This document shows positions 47,346 to 59,100 of a DNA stretch of 64,000 nt, piece after piece; the first letter of the stretch is position 1; each line of letters opens with the position of its first letter. Made by a program: the position numbers and the translations under genes. The stretch comes from Odontocerum albicorne (lineage: Eukaryota; Arthropoda; Insecta; Trichoptera; Odontoceridae). Below the pieces are notes generated by a model that was not told the DNA's origin, did no database searches, and saw only the letters and a list, made by a program, of their open reading frames with translations. Location: positions 29,951,549-30,015,548 of the forward strand of contig OX463848.1 of the NCBI GenBank assembly GCA_949825065.1, in the 5' to 3' direction.

Positions 47346-47840
47346 CAAGTTACTTATTATACGCTGTAAAAGGGCTATTTTTTATTCTCCACTATAACTA
47401 ATATGTATTGTCATCAGCCTACGGTAGTTCAAATATATGTTATTCCCATTTGGCATTTTTATGCCACCTAATTTGTTTTAATGATATTAGCATATATAGT
47501 ATGCTTCCTTCACCCTTTTCAGTACCATCGAATCTATAAGTAATAAATGTAGGCTTCACATTAAGCATAAAATGATCGAATACAACGTATCATTTTCCTT
47601 TAATGCCATATTTATTCAATACATTCCATAACTTTGTATTTATCTTACGGGCATATGCTTTATATTAATTAATAAACGCACGTTACACTTGTATACTTTT
47701 CACAATAAATTTTTGCCCCACGCATACTCGTCTCTTAGCTTCCAAAACTTTCTTGTTCACTCTACATTAATATTAAAATGTTACCATAGAATTTGCATAT
47801 TATTTATTAACGAAGCATTCCATTTTATAAAGAAGAATAT

Positions 47841-48810
47841 TTATACCGATGACAATTGAAAGGGAAGGAGTGAGTGTAAAAATGTGTTAAAAAATACTGT
47901 AGTACTAAATATGCTATTTATAGAGTTTATGATAGTTAATTCAGATATGTAACTGTAAATTAGTGGAGAATTAAGTGCGAGTATATAAGACATGTTGAAC
48001 GGACGGAGCACCTTAATATTAATGGAATCAAGATAATATGCGTCACGTAGAGAACACTCAAAGAAAACGTGGTTAAGAGTTTCCTCATTCATCTCACTCG
48101 TGCATGTAGGACTTTCATTTATATAGATTTTACATAGGTGGCTTATTATCAGATAATGGCTTATTCTTATCCTGAATGTGACAAACACATTTAGTTTGGA
48201 TAGGTTTTTTTTTATGAGCCAAGGTTTAGTTAATATTTTTATCTGGATATTTCTATGACCAGCACACTTCTTATCAAAACACAACTCCCATATCTTTGAC
48301 AATTTCGTCAGTAAATCATTTTAGCCTACGATGTGATATCCTGAATAGAATTTCCACAGTTTGAGAGGGAAGAACCTGATACCGTTGCGTCTTTGCCAGA
48401 CGGTCTGCGATTTCATTTTCATGTACCCGTATACCCTGGTGAGCTGGAATTCACACAAAAGTAACATTTTTGTTTGTCTTCAGAAGAGTAAAAAAATAGA
48501 CTGTGATTTTACATAAAATACAATTCTCGGTTTATTCGAGACGTAAGATGAAGGCTTTTCGGGAAAAAGAAAATCTGAATATATAACAAATCCTTGACAA
48601 TCAAATGAGAGACACAAATCAAATGCTTTTTAAAGATGTGTAGACTAAACACTTGGCTGGCAGTTGAATAAGTATTTTTGGTGTCACAGGATGGGATAAA
48701 TATCGATGCCCAACAATTGCCGTCTGAACTCAACTTGTAACCATCTGAATAAATTTGTACGTAGTAAAGCCATTTCAGGAGAACTGTCAAATTGAATTTA
48801 CTCTAAGTAA
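47841..48810 (-). mobile_element. LINE with RNase H domain, 3' fragment
   Basis: Read on the minus strand: IYSDGYKLSSDG near 48750 (RNase H start, the motif D), IPAHQGIRVHENEIADRLAK near 48420 (RNase H HxxG...NExAD motif), and a 47841-48302 frame with RIRISHYLIISHL and a CTSEMNEETLNHVFFEC knuckle. This order is that of Jockey/I/R1-group LINEs that end with RNase H and a zinc knuckle. Stops and shifts make it inactive. Confidence 0.75.
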
Positions 48811-49639
48811 TTTTAGGTATAAGGGCCGAGTTCTTGATAAGTCTGATATTTTCTATAATATGAGGGATTGCTACTGTAAATTGCATTCAGTTAACTCGGT
48901 AACTACCAAAACTCATTCTCGCACACTGCCTTTATAAAATGAAACTAATGGTGCACTCCTCCAATATTTCGAAAAACATCCAAACTCATAATGTCTGAAT
49001 TTCACCAAACTCGACTAATTCTTATGTTTACATGTATTTTAGTCATTTCTACTCCTCCAAGAATATGTTTTCCTATTTCTCTATGCTCTCATCATTCAGT
49101 TGTGTAATATTATTTTCTTATGGCTATCAATATCATAATAGGAAACTTGAATACTGATTTTTTTTTTCGAAACCGTTAAAATTGAGTAAGTTCCTTTTTA
49201 AATTGTGATATCTCTAAATAGGCAGTAATTGGGAAGAAAATCAAATTCAATATACATAAAAATAAAATGAACCATGTTTGTTCTAAATATTGACTTATTT
49301 ATGTAAAAATATTGATTTGTTTTTTTTTATTTTTTTAATTAACATTCAACACCATTATCCTCTCGCAACTTTCGAATACCGTCGACATTTTATTGTCACA
49401 ATACTCAAAAATACTTTTGTAGTCACAGTGATACCTGAATTGATAATTCGGTGAAACCATAGACATAAATCCTCGAACAAATGTTACAAAATTCACTGTG
49501 CGCCACGACTCATTGGGTGTATTATATTTAAATATGTGTTCATAGCCATTATTCAAGAAGAAGAAGAAATATGTTTTATTAAAATTATGTTATATATCCA
49601 TATAAATCTCATTTATTAATATATCATAGTTTCTCCTTT

Positions 49640-50075
49640 TATCTTTTTGTGAACTTGGAAAAAACATATGACCGCGTAATTAGCGATAAGCTATGAAAAA
49701 TATTAAATGAATATGGTGTTGAACGTAAACAAATACGTGATAATACGTCATTATACGCCGAAGGCTGAACAAGTATTATAGTGAATGGTTCCTTGACTGA
49801 ATGTTTAATCTTTCGAAATGCGTAAAGCAACGATGCATTATATCACAATGGTTGTTCAATATTTATATAGATTCATATGTGATGGAGTTCAATTGATGAC
49901 ATATAAAAGTCTGTAGGTATATGCAGATGACATGGTAGTGTTAGTGGAGAGTGAAGAAGAATCGCAGAGTTTGATAAGTAAATTATATGAGAAATGCGAA
50001 AAGAAAGACCTGAGAATAAATGTTGTAAAATCCAAAGTAAATGGCCATGGAAAAAATAGAATAGTAAATGCGACA
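49640..50075 (+). mobile_element. LINE reverse-transcriptase fragment (YADD)
   Basis: The plus strand encodes DLEKTYDRVISDKLW, YGVERKQIRDNTSLYAEG, an IIVNGSLTEC segment and then VYADDMVVLVESEEESQSL with the catalytic YADD box and INVVKSKV. Several stops. The fragments are closely spaced, indicating one decayed element with a deletion. Confidence 0.72.
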
Positions 50076-50139
50076 TATTAGTCAAAAACTCGACCTGAAA
50101 TACTAGTCAAATTCTGCTATTTTCACAGTTGATGGAAGA

Positions 50140-51000
50140 GTGAAAAAAAGCATATAGAGTGAAGGGAGCACCAGACTTTCCTATCGCAACACACATCTTT
50201 CAGCTCTTCTAAATCCTTTTCCTTTTCATATATCTCACGATTTCTTTGACTTCTTACATTTCTGACTTCTTTTAAAATTATATACACTTGAACAAATATA
50301 CTTTTATTGGCCTTCATCTACTAGGTATTCCACTCACTTTTGCACTGTATTTGTTTTGTTAGTATTTCTTAATTCATTTTTTCCACGTGCCCAAACCATC
50401 TCAAAATGTTCATTTTCATTTTACTCAACATATCAGCCTTAAGTTAATATTCATCCCTATTCAATTCACTCCATATTCTATCATAGATTTTCACTCCAAG
50501 TATTCTTTTCAATGCACGCGTTTCTATAGCATTATTTCGGCTCTTTTCGATTTTCATTATACAGCAGAAGTTGATGCTGCATACTGTTGTGAACTATGAT
50601 CTTGACAGGTTTTTATGCTGTATGGTTTGAGTGTATGTGCTTTAAGGCTCCATTGGCATTGTTTCCTATCGCTACACGCTGTTCGATATCCCTCGTAACT
50701 CGTCCATCATCTGAGTAAATACTGTCCAAATAGAATAATTCGTTACCATGCTCTAATATTTCATTACTCTCCCATATATTGCATTTACTTTTTCTTTCAC
50801 ACTTTTGTATCACCATGACTTTGGATTTCGCAACATTCATTCTCACATCTTTCTCTTTACATCTCTCAAACAATTTGCTTTTCAGACTCTGTAACTCATC
50901 TTCATCATTCGCTTACACTACTATGTCATCAGCACACAGCAACCCACACATATTCCCATTCCACGTTTGAACGCCATCCATTGATCTCTGTAGTTCCTTC
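50140..51000 (-). mobile_element. LINE reverse-transcriptase fragment (CADD)
   Basis: Minus strand: LLCADDIVV (YADD changed to CADD), FERCKEKDVRMNVAKSKVMV, DIEQRVAIGNNANGALK, then MNILRWFGHVEKMN and RNREIYEKEKDLEELK near the 3' end. This is the same family as 49640-50075 but in the opposite orientation, so the two together form an inverted pair. Confidence 0.75.
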
Positions 51001-51014
51001 ACACACGAATAATG

Positions 51015-51687
51015 ATCTCCTTATATTCAGTGGAAATAATAAGAAGGAAGACTATCACTTTGAAATGAATGCACACAATTAAAAAAATGGGTGATAGAAA
51101 AACTTATTCCCAATTTATCGGAAGCATCCATGATCGTAATGGATGCGCCTTACCACAATAAAATTGAAAACAAAGCACCATCTTCAGCGTCGAAAATAAA
51201 CGAAATTAAATTATGGTTGCTAGAAAACAACATTTCCTTTGATCCATCTTTACGGAAGCCCTCCCTATTAATATTGTTAAAAAAACATAAGCCAGAGCCC
51301 ATATATGAAATAAACAGAATTCTAGCAGAACATGGTCACACTGTGGTTAGACTTCCACCTTACCACTGTGACTTAAATCCTATAGAACTGATATGGGTTT
51401 TGGCAAAACGGAAAGTCTCTCAAAAAAATACCGGGAGTGGTAGCAATGTAAAAGAGCTCGCCGAACATGCATTCAGTGCCATAACCACTGAAAATTGGAG
51501 AAATTGTTGCTATCATGTAGAAAAAAAATACTATGACCAAGGTAATACACTATATGGGAATATGGATGACCTCGTCATAAATCTAAATGATAGTAGCAGC
51601 GACAGCGAAGACGAGTTCGATGTTGAATTGGCAGAAAACGAGTCTACTCATTCGGGTGTCGAATTTTTGGATTCAGATTATGATTAA
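51015..51687 (+). pseudogene. DDE transposase fragment with an 80-residue D-E spacing
   Basis: The frame 51091-51687 encodes MIVMDAPYHNKIENK (second catalytic Asp), then LPPYHCDLNPIELIWVLAK with the catalytic Glu, and a Ser/Asp/Glu-rich tail. 80 residues lie between D and E, far more than the 34-41 of ordinary Tc1/mariner. It resembles the long-spacer IS630-Tc1-mariner group that I recall being called DD82E/Sailor. Traces upstream (KKEDYHFEMNAHN) show the N-terminus is broken before 51091. The usual MDNAPYHS lacks its Asn here. Probably a dead, 5'-truncated copy. Confidence 0.72.
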
Positions 51688-51689
51688 AC

Positions 51690-52225
51690 ATAATTATTTT
51701 GGTTTTGATTTATGAATTTGATTTAATAAAGATTTCATGAACTTTATCTCGATTTTTCATTTCTAATAAAATCTATTTTTGCCCTAACTTTGGTAGTTCC
51801 CTATAAAAATGAAGTTTTTTGTAGTAAATCATATAATATCAAGAATTTTGAGTTACAAACGAAATGGTATTGCGTCAAGTAAAAAGCAAAAATTGTCGTA
51901 TTGAATTTGATATCTCGATCCGATTTTTTAAAAAGCAATGATTTTTCAGGAAACTTAAACAACTTTCAACATTTATTTCAAATTTTCCTTAATTAGCTTA
52001 AGCAAAATGATTTTGTTAACTCAGAAATTCAACGGAATATAGTTAAATACCATTTATACTCTTTTTATATTATAGGTAAGTTCATCAAAACGGCTAGTTT
52101 TTATTTTTTCCGACAATTTTTTTGTGGGTTAGTCCACTTTTGCAATCACGGTTTTGTCAATCAGGCGATTGCAGCGCCCTCATTAATTTTCAACTTTTTT
52201 TGCCAGACTGTACTCCGTCATATAA
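51690..52225. other. Intergenic, 3' flank of the DDE fragment
   Basis: AT-rich. It probably includes the transposon's 3' UTR; no terminal repeat could be paired. Confidence 0.35.
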
Positions 52226-53195
52226 TATAGGAGTTCACGCATATTATTAGAGAAGATGAAAAAGGTTGTCTGTGTATCATTTAACACTGACGTATGCTCC
52301 ATATAATATTATTCACGGCCATTATTCAAGAAGAAGAAGTCTTATAAGGGCGACCACGCACTAGGCAGCCTGGCTGCGGCAGCCAATCCGACCTATGGCG
52401 GCTCATTGGAGTGCGCGCACTAGGCAGCCAAGAACTCCTGGCTGCGGCAGCCATTATAACGTGTACGCTTGCACGGCAGCCAACTGGCTGCGCGCAGCCA
52501 GAGCGAGACAAGGTAAATGTATGTGGCTGCCTTAAGTATCCACGCACTTGTCGTAATAGCCAGACGTATTTTGCGTTCCTAACCGAAATTCGCGATATTA
52601 TTAAAAGTAAACATAACATATTTGTTTTGTGTACACACCTCAAAGTAATTACCATTTTTTTCTGGAGTTATACAAGCTCGCATACGACTATTTGTACCCA
52701 TAATTAATTTTTTTATATTTTCCAATAGGTTATCAAATGATTGCACTGACATTCTTGTATAGTTAAAAAAAATGTTCCGAATAGTTTCAAAGATCCTTAA
52801 AATATTTTTGAAATAAGTCCTTTGAGTGCCGCTCCAGAAGTGAAGGATGAATCCGATGCCTTCTTTTTACTTTGCGTTTCTTACGAGACAAAAGGTAAAC
52901 AATTATAACATCTTCCACGTCCATCTCGCTCAACTCAACGGTCGACCGTCGGCTGCTTATAACTGGCTGCTCAAAATTTCGGCTGCCGCAGCCATGCTGC
53001 CTAGTGCGCGGGCGCCATTTGGAGTTCACGGCCATTATACTTGAAGAAGAAGTTGTCTGTGGACTTCACTTGACACGCGTATATAATATAGGAGTTCACA
53101 GCCGTTATTCGGGAAGAAGAAGTTGTCTGTGTTGGCGTATACTCCTTCATATATAGGAGTTCACGGCCATTATTCAGAGAGAGAGAGAGAGAGTT
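52226..53195. repeat. About 70-bp tandem repeat broken by a Harbinger insertion
   Basis: The unit TATAGGAGTTCACGGCCATT followed by ATTCAAGAAGAAGAAGTTGT and CTGTG appears at about 52226, 52302, 53026, 53081 and 53149, with spacings near 70-76 bp where uninterrupted. The last copy has its GAAGAAGAAG core turned into a GA microsatellite. Lone copies occur near 40355 and 49545. Confidence 0.75.
52350..53015 (-). mobile_element. PIF/Harbinger deletion derivative
   Basis: Left GGGCGACCACGCACTAGGCA and inverted right (GGCGCCCGCGCACTAGGCAG) are terminal repeats. Palindromic words around GGCTGCGGCAGCC recur at least four times near the ends. The minus strand keeps a transposase N-terminal part: MDVEDVIIVYLLSRKKRKVK, RRHRIHPSLLERHSKDLFQK and, after a shift, FFNYTRMSVQSFDNLLENIK with MRACITPE, matching the HARBI1-type start. 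The DDE core is deleted. Confidence 0.82.
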
Positions 53196-53199
53196 GTCT

Positions 53200-53935
53200 G
53201 TGGTATTGTTCATTTGTCAACAAATTGATAAAATTGATTTCCAAATTTGCAATTTTGTTTCTGTTTGTTAATTTCTTACCGTGAATGTCTTTGATATTGA
53301 TATTCTCTATTTAATTGCTATGTAGGGTTGCCGGATAACGACAAAGTATCATATCAATTACTTCATAAAAAGTTGCCAAATACTCATTATATAGGTAAGT
53401 CACTTCATGGTAATTATATTATTGTATTTTTGTTATACTTACTGAATTAAAAATTACAGTAAATTTAATTTAGTGTGTAATTCACATCTTAAATGACATA
53501 AGTTTTTGATTTTTCGCCTCTAAAATTACATTTGATTTATTTTAGGTTAAGTTATATTTTTAGTTTTAAACTGAAAATACACTGGTTTTCGGTCTTATTA
53601 CTATATTCTTTTAACCAGGGGTTCTAAAAACTGGTTTTATCCACAATATCTTTTTCAAGAGACTTTTTTACGCCCCACAAGTATGTTCAACCTTAAGTTT
53701 CAACGTATTTTTCTTAAATAATCTAGATCAAAACAAAACATATCGGGAAAATGATAACAGTTATATTCAGATTTAACTAACATTTTTCAAATTTTTAACC
53801 AGCTACGCAGAATAAAACTTTTTGCAAAGATTTTGGTGACTGTTTTTTATAGGTTTTAGTTATACATGAAATCTTTGAATCGATTACAAAGTAGCCATTA
53901 GTAATTAAGGTACCAATAATTAAATTTAAAAAAAT
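53200..53935. other. Intergenic stretch upstream of GatC
   Basis: AT-rich, no gene seen. A donor-like CATTATATAG/GTAAGT occurs at about 53393 and could end a non-coding first exon of GatC, but this is only a guess. Confidence 0.3.
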
Positions 53936-53939
53936 ATTA

Positions 53940-54012
53940 TGTACATTGGGTGGAATTTTTCGCATACACCACTTGGGGCCGATAATCGGCCACGTAGGAT
54001 TAAAAGGGTTAA
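53940..54012. mobile_element. Right-end fragment of the piggyBac-type element
   Basis: GGAATTTTTCGCATACACCA, then CCGATAATCGGCCACGTAGG and ATTAAAAGGGTTAA, matches the right end of the element at 37071-38024. Only about 70 bp remain. LINE debris follows to about 54150. Confidence 0.8.
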
Positions 54013-54509
54013 TATATCAGCCTTAAATTCACATTCAACCCGTTTCACCTCATTCCGTATTCTATCATACACACCAGTTATTAGGCTAGGCTCTTTTCAG
54101 ACTTTTTACGTGTCCACGTTGTATTTCCATACATCAAAGTTTGTACTCTAATACGGTTGTAAGAGTATCATTGTTCAAAAATATACATCTCTTTTCATTA
54201 TTTCAAAATATATCATTATTTTTATTGTATTCGTATTGTGATAACTGTGTGTATGTTAAATGTTGTTTTTTTTTGTTTCTTGTTACTGAGAACACACATG
54301 TTTTTTTATTGTTGTTTTTTTAATGGTTAGCCTGGAGCAAATTAATTTGTTATGGCGCTTGATTCACTAATCAAAGCATAATCACCTCAAATAGCAAATT
54401 CTTCGATTCAATTTTCGAAAAGTCCAACCCCATGCACTTTTTTGTTTGCTTTTGGAAGTCTCGAGAGTCACACACATCTTTCATATTAAATAACAAAACT
54501 CTTGAAATA

Positions 54510-55603
54510 CGAGGGCGGTCTGATAAGTACATAGCCTCACCGCCCGATGGCACCACTATCGCAAGAGCATTTTTTTTATCGCGTAGTACATTCTTGTTGA
54601 CTAGCTACTACTAGCTCCTTCGATGGCGACCGTCAAAAATTGGTTTAACGAGTTTCAACGTGGTCGCACGTCGGTTTTTGATGAGCCACGCCCAGGTGCC
54701 CCGAAAACGGCTACCACGGAGGATAACGTGACAAAAATCCACGATCTCGTATTGGCAGACCGCCGATTGAAGGTGCGCGAGATAGCTGAGACAGTAGGCA
54801 TCTCAAAAGACCGCGTGGGTCATATCCTGCATGAAGTATTGAGCATGAGAAAGCTGTCGGCGCGATGGGTGCCGCGTTTGCTCACTCCGGACAACAAGCG
54901 CAACCGTGAGACCACTTCAGAGCAGTGTTTAACGATGTTTAAGCGCAATCCGAAGGAGTTTCTGCGTCGTTTCGTGACCGTCGACGAAACATGGATACAC
55001 TGGTACACACCCGAGACCAAGGAACAGTCGAAACAGTGGACTTCACCCGGCGAACGTGCTCCGAAGAAGGCGAAGGCTGTCCTGTCGGCCGGAGAGGTGA
55101 TGGCCACCGTTTTCTGGGATTCAAAAGGTGTGATCTACATCGACTTCCTGGAGAAGGGTAAAACGGTCACAGGGCTCTACTATGCCAAATTATTGGGCCG
55201 ATTCGACGCCGAATTGCAGAAAAAATGGCCCCATTTGGCGATGAAAAAAGTGCTCTTCCATCATGACAACGCACCGGCTCACACCTCCGCCATCGCCACA
55301 GCCAAATTGGTAGAATTAGGCTACGAACTGCTGCCCCATCCACCGTATTCTCCGGATTTGGCCGGTGCGACTTCTTTTTGTTTCCAAATTTGAAAAAGTC
55401 ACTCGCCGGGCAGAAATTTGAGTCGAATGAGGAGGTTATCGCCGCCACGGAGGCCTACTTTGCAGACCTCCAGAAAACGTATTTTTCAGACGGGTTAAAG
55501 AAGTTGGAGCATCGCTGGGTCAAGTGTATCGAACTCAAAGGAGATTATGTTGAGAAATTTTTGTTATTCTTTTGTAGGCTAAGTACTTATCGGACCACCC
55601 TCG
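54510..55603 (+). mobile_element. Mariner with internal deletion, GatC upstream region
   Basis: CGAGGGCGGTCTGATAAGTA at the left and the inverted right end (CGAGGGTGGTCCGATAAGTA) are bounded by TA at 54508-54509 and 55604-55605. About 1.09 kb: roughly 150-200 bp are missing compared with full elements. It ends 250 bp before the GatC coding start. Confidence 0.93.
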
Positions 55604-55605
55604 TA
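54623..55605 (+). pseudogene. Mariner transposase, N-terminal deletion and frameshift
   Basis: The frame opens MATVKNWFNEFQRGRTS, that is, inside the normal protein; about 45 N-terminal residues with the first DNA-binding helix-turn-helix are gone. [16 protein letters not shown] (first Asp) and FHHDNAPAHTS (second Asp) are perfect. A one-base loss at about 55365 in PYSPDLA shifts the frame; CDFFLFPNLKKSLAG with the third Asp follows in the new frame. The rest is very well preserved, suggesting a young copy. Confidence 0.93.
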
Positions 55606-55854
55606 GATTGTATCATAATTTAGTTTTTACATAACAATTAGTTAAAGTGATAAAAGAGGAATTTAAAATTTATGAAGTTTGATAGTGATTTTTCAATTTT
55701 CATGTAATATAAATCTATTAACTTTTTTATTAGCTTATATTTTTTCTTGTTTCTCATAAAATCTGATAAGTTTGCTTCTACCTCGAGGAAATTTTTTTTT
55801 TAAATATTCCTCATTTGCATTTGGTGATTAATGACAACTTTGTTTTCAGCAGCT

Positions 55855-56192
55855 ATGATAAAAATTATCACAAAATTCAACATCAAGAATGTTTTAAAAA
55901 TTCCGTTTTGTTTGAAGAACACTTTGGCTGGAAATAAAGCAGTTCTTTGTCAAGGAAATCTTTTGAAATTTGAAACTAAAGTTCCTCAGAGCTATGTCAA
56001 AGACACAACGCCAGAGCTGACCAAAATAAAAATTGACGAGGACACTATTCAGCTATTAGAGTACTTATCTCTTGTTGACTGTGCAAACAAACAGGGAATC
56101 GCAACATTAGAAGATGCCATATTGTTTGCTGATAAGATCCTTCACATAAATACGGATAATGTTGAGCCAATGTATACTGTGCTTGAAGACAG
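55855..56192 (+). CDS. GatC: GatC exon 1
   Basis: Residues 1-113 (last codon split). Contains the targeting region and the GatC core up to TVLED. The donor is GTGGCT, weaker than most here, but the codon completes correctly with the next exon. Confidence 0.9.
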
Positions 56193-59100
56193 GTGGCTAA
56201 AATTATTTCTTGATATTACAATTCTTTATAAAACAACATTTATTTTATATTCATTATGAACATATAAAAAAAACAAAATCAATTGACACATTTCGAATAA
56301 CAGGGTGTACGTATACTTGGTATCGTATTAAACTTCAATTTTTTCACAGTACTACTTCTTTATTACCATATGAAAATCACATCTAACTAATAAGAAATAT
56401 ATTAAAAGGCCTGTTCTAAAAAAACAGACTGTCATACTTTATTTATTGGTACCAACGGAAAACAATCTTGAACTCCCCAAATAAAACAAAAGTTCTACCA
56501 ACAAGACCAGGGGTCGGCAGACCGCGGCTCGCGAGCCGCATGCGGCTCTTTTCATAGACATTTGTGACTCTTCAATTCCAGCTTCACCAAGGCAAGGAAC
56601 TGTGAAACAGCAAATTCACAAATCTGACCAGCCGCTTGGAAGAGCTCGAAGGAGTGAAATCCAATTTGATCATCATGAGTGAACAGTTGCAAAACAAATG
56701 TCTAAAATAGAAACAATTATATTTGACACATGGAATAGTTTGCCTGGAACATATGACAAAATAAAATAACTAGCATTTGCCATTCTCACAATCTTTGTCT
56801 CGACCTATTTATGCGAACAAACAAATAAAACATAAGTTAAGAAATACATTAACCGACGATAATTTACAATCATGCCTAAAATTGAAAACATGTAGCTACT
56901 TGCCAGACATAGCAAAGCGACGCAAGGTCACCGTTCTAACTAGTAAACTTTACATACCACAAAAAGTGTTTTATTAGTGTTTAATTATTTAGGTTTTCTT
57001 GTTTAATAAGTAGTGCACTGAGCTACTGAAGCTTATAACTCCCATATGTAATATTCTATTCTTCTAAGTAGCCTACGACTGTATTTGATTTTATCTCACT
57101 TTTTTTCGTCATTAATATTTATATAGCTACAGTGAAAATTTATGTTGCGGCTCTATGAAAATGTTGAGATTCTGTTTACTTAATATTTGGCTCTTCTCAC
57201 TAGAATGTCTGCCGACCCCTGAACTAGACCACAGAGGTCATTAAGTTAAAAACCAAGTTATATATTTATGGACAAAACATATATTCATAAAAATCTGATG
57301 ATGCGTTTTTTCTAAATTATCTAATTACTTATTAACACATTGACTACTGAATAATTTGCGCCGTGGCTGAAAAAAATAGCTCATGTTTAAAATTCTTTAA
57401 AAAAAGTAAAAAGTTAAGAGCAGCTATAATTTATTGTCATATACACTTACAAATCCTATCAGGATCGTTAGGTTACTCCAATCTTACTTGCTTTTTAATC
57501 AATTTAAAGAATTTCGGTATAGAGTAGCAATGGGCGTTTAGAGCTACTTGGCCAAAGTTTAATAAATGTCTATATACGTTTTCAACATTAAATGTATGAA
57601 ATCATTATTTGAAATTTAATTACATGTGTATTTTTCAACAAATATTGTAATGCTTTTTATAAATCATATCAAATTTGGATGTTAAAGGTTACTATGTCTT
57701 TTTGTCTGGAATATATCTATATAATATTAATTTTTTGTTTGCTGATCTGCAAGACTTTCAGTCTTGGGTATTTTAAGACCTGTTTAGTGGCACTTATAAC
57801 TTGCATATAAATTCATAAACAATGTGCCCTTTGTAGTAGGTAATATTTTATTACAAAACCACACTATACAAGTCATCTATGTATTAACATTATTAGGTGC
57901 ATAATTAATAATCGTTATACTGGTGCCCTTCGAATTGGTCAAATTTAACATTGTGTTTAATTTTTTTTACTAATATATTCCTTACTATTTAGATAGTACA
58001 AATGTGTGTCGATAACTGCCTTCATATTCATCATATCATGCTTTATTATTTTGAAAAATGATGGACTGCAGCACAGTCATTTCTTGATCTCAACTAACTC
58101 TTTGGTGAAGGAACGATCGGTGAAAGTCAAATCATTTCAAATCTGGCGACACAAATTTAAAAGATAAAAAAGGATGAGGTCGTCCGTCTGATGTTGATGG
58201 TCAAGCTCTTTCTTTAGATGGTCATTGCACAGGTAAAACGATAGTTAATTATGCACCAACCTAATAGTAATAACCCATTAACATTGACAGAAGCAAATTA
58301 ATAACTTGAATTTATATTAAAAATAATTTTTTGGCAGTCTGGTGAGTAAGGTAGATGGCTCATCAATTTAAATCCAGTGGGTTGCAGTGTAGTCATTGCA
58401 ACTGCCACTGTGTTGACCGGTGTATTGTTCTAATGAGATATGATGCATTTTGTCAGCATCCTGGGTCCCTTCTTAATTTACTCTCTCAATTGGTTATGAT
58501 GCTAGTGTAGTAATGTTTGTTTATTGTTTTCCCTTATCTAAGTAGTCAATGAGATAATGCTCTTAAAATCCCGGAAAACTGATGCCATCATATAGCCAGC
58601 TGAAAAAACTGACGGCCTTTTTCGGAAGCTTATTTAGATTGTTTGAACTCTAGTTAGTTGTGATAGATCCAGGCCTGATCCATAGTTATAGACCATACCA
58701 AGAAATGCTTGAGATTAGCTTAAATATAGCTAAACACTCCTATAAGTTTTGGACACAAACACGTTTTTATTCTAGCTCCAGTAGTATACTTGGTATTTAC
58801 CGAGCAGAAAACTTTGACGACTACAATCTCAAAGTTAATATGATTCCCAATCATTCATGTGAGATCTTTAGGACCTCTGCTATCTTAACAGTAATTCGAT
58901 GATATTGTAAGACCAAGTCTATGACTTTGTTGACGTTTTCTGAAATTACTGAAGTTGATGGCCTTCCACCACGAGAGTCGTCTTTAACATCCTACTGTCC
59001 ACATTTAAATTCTGCTGGGTAGTTTTTAACCATTGCACATTATGTAGCGGATTCATTATCAGACAGTGAATATCATCCGTTTTCTTCTGTCTTCAACTTC

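Noticed and set aside
58660..58902. Plus-strand 80-codon ORF
   Set aside because: Antisense to a fossil mariner-like transposase.
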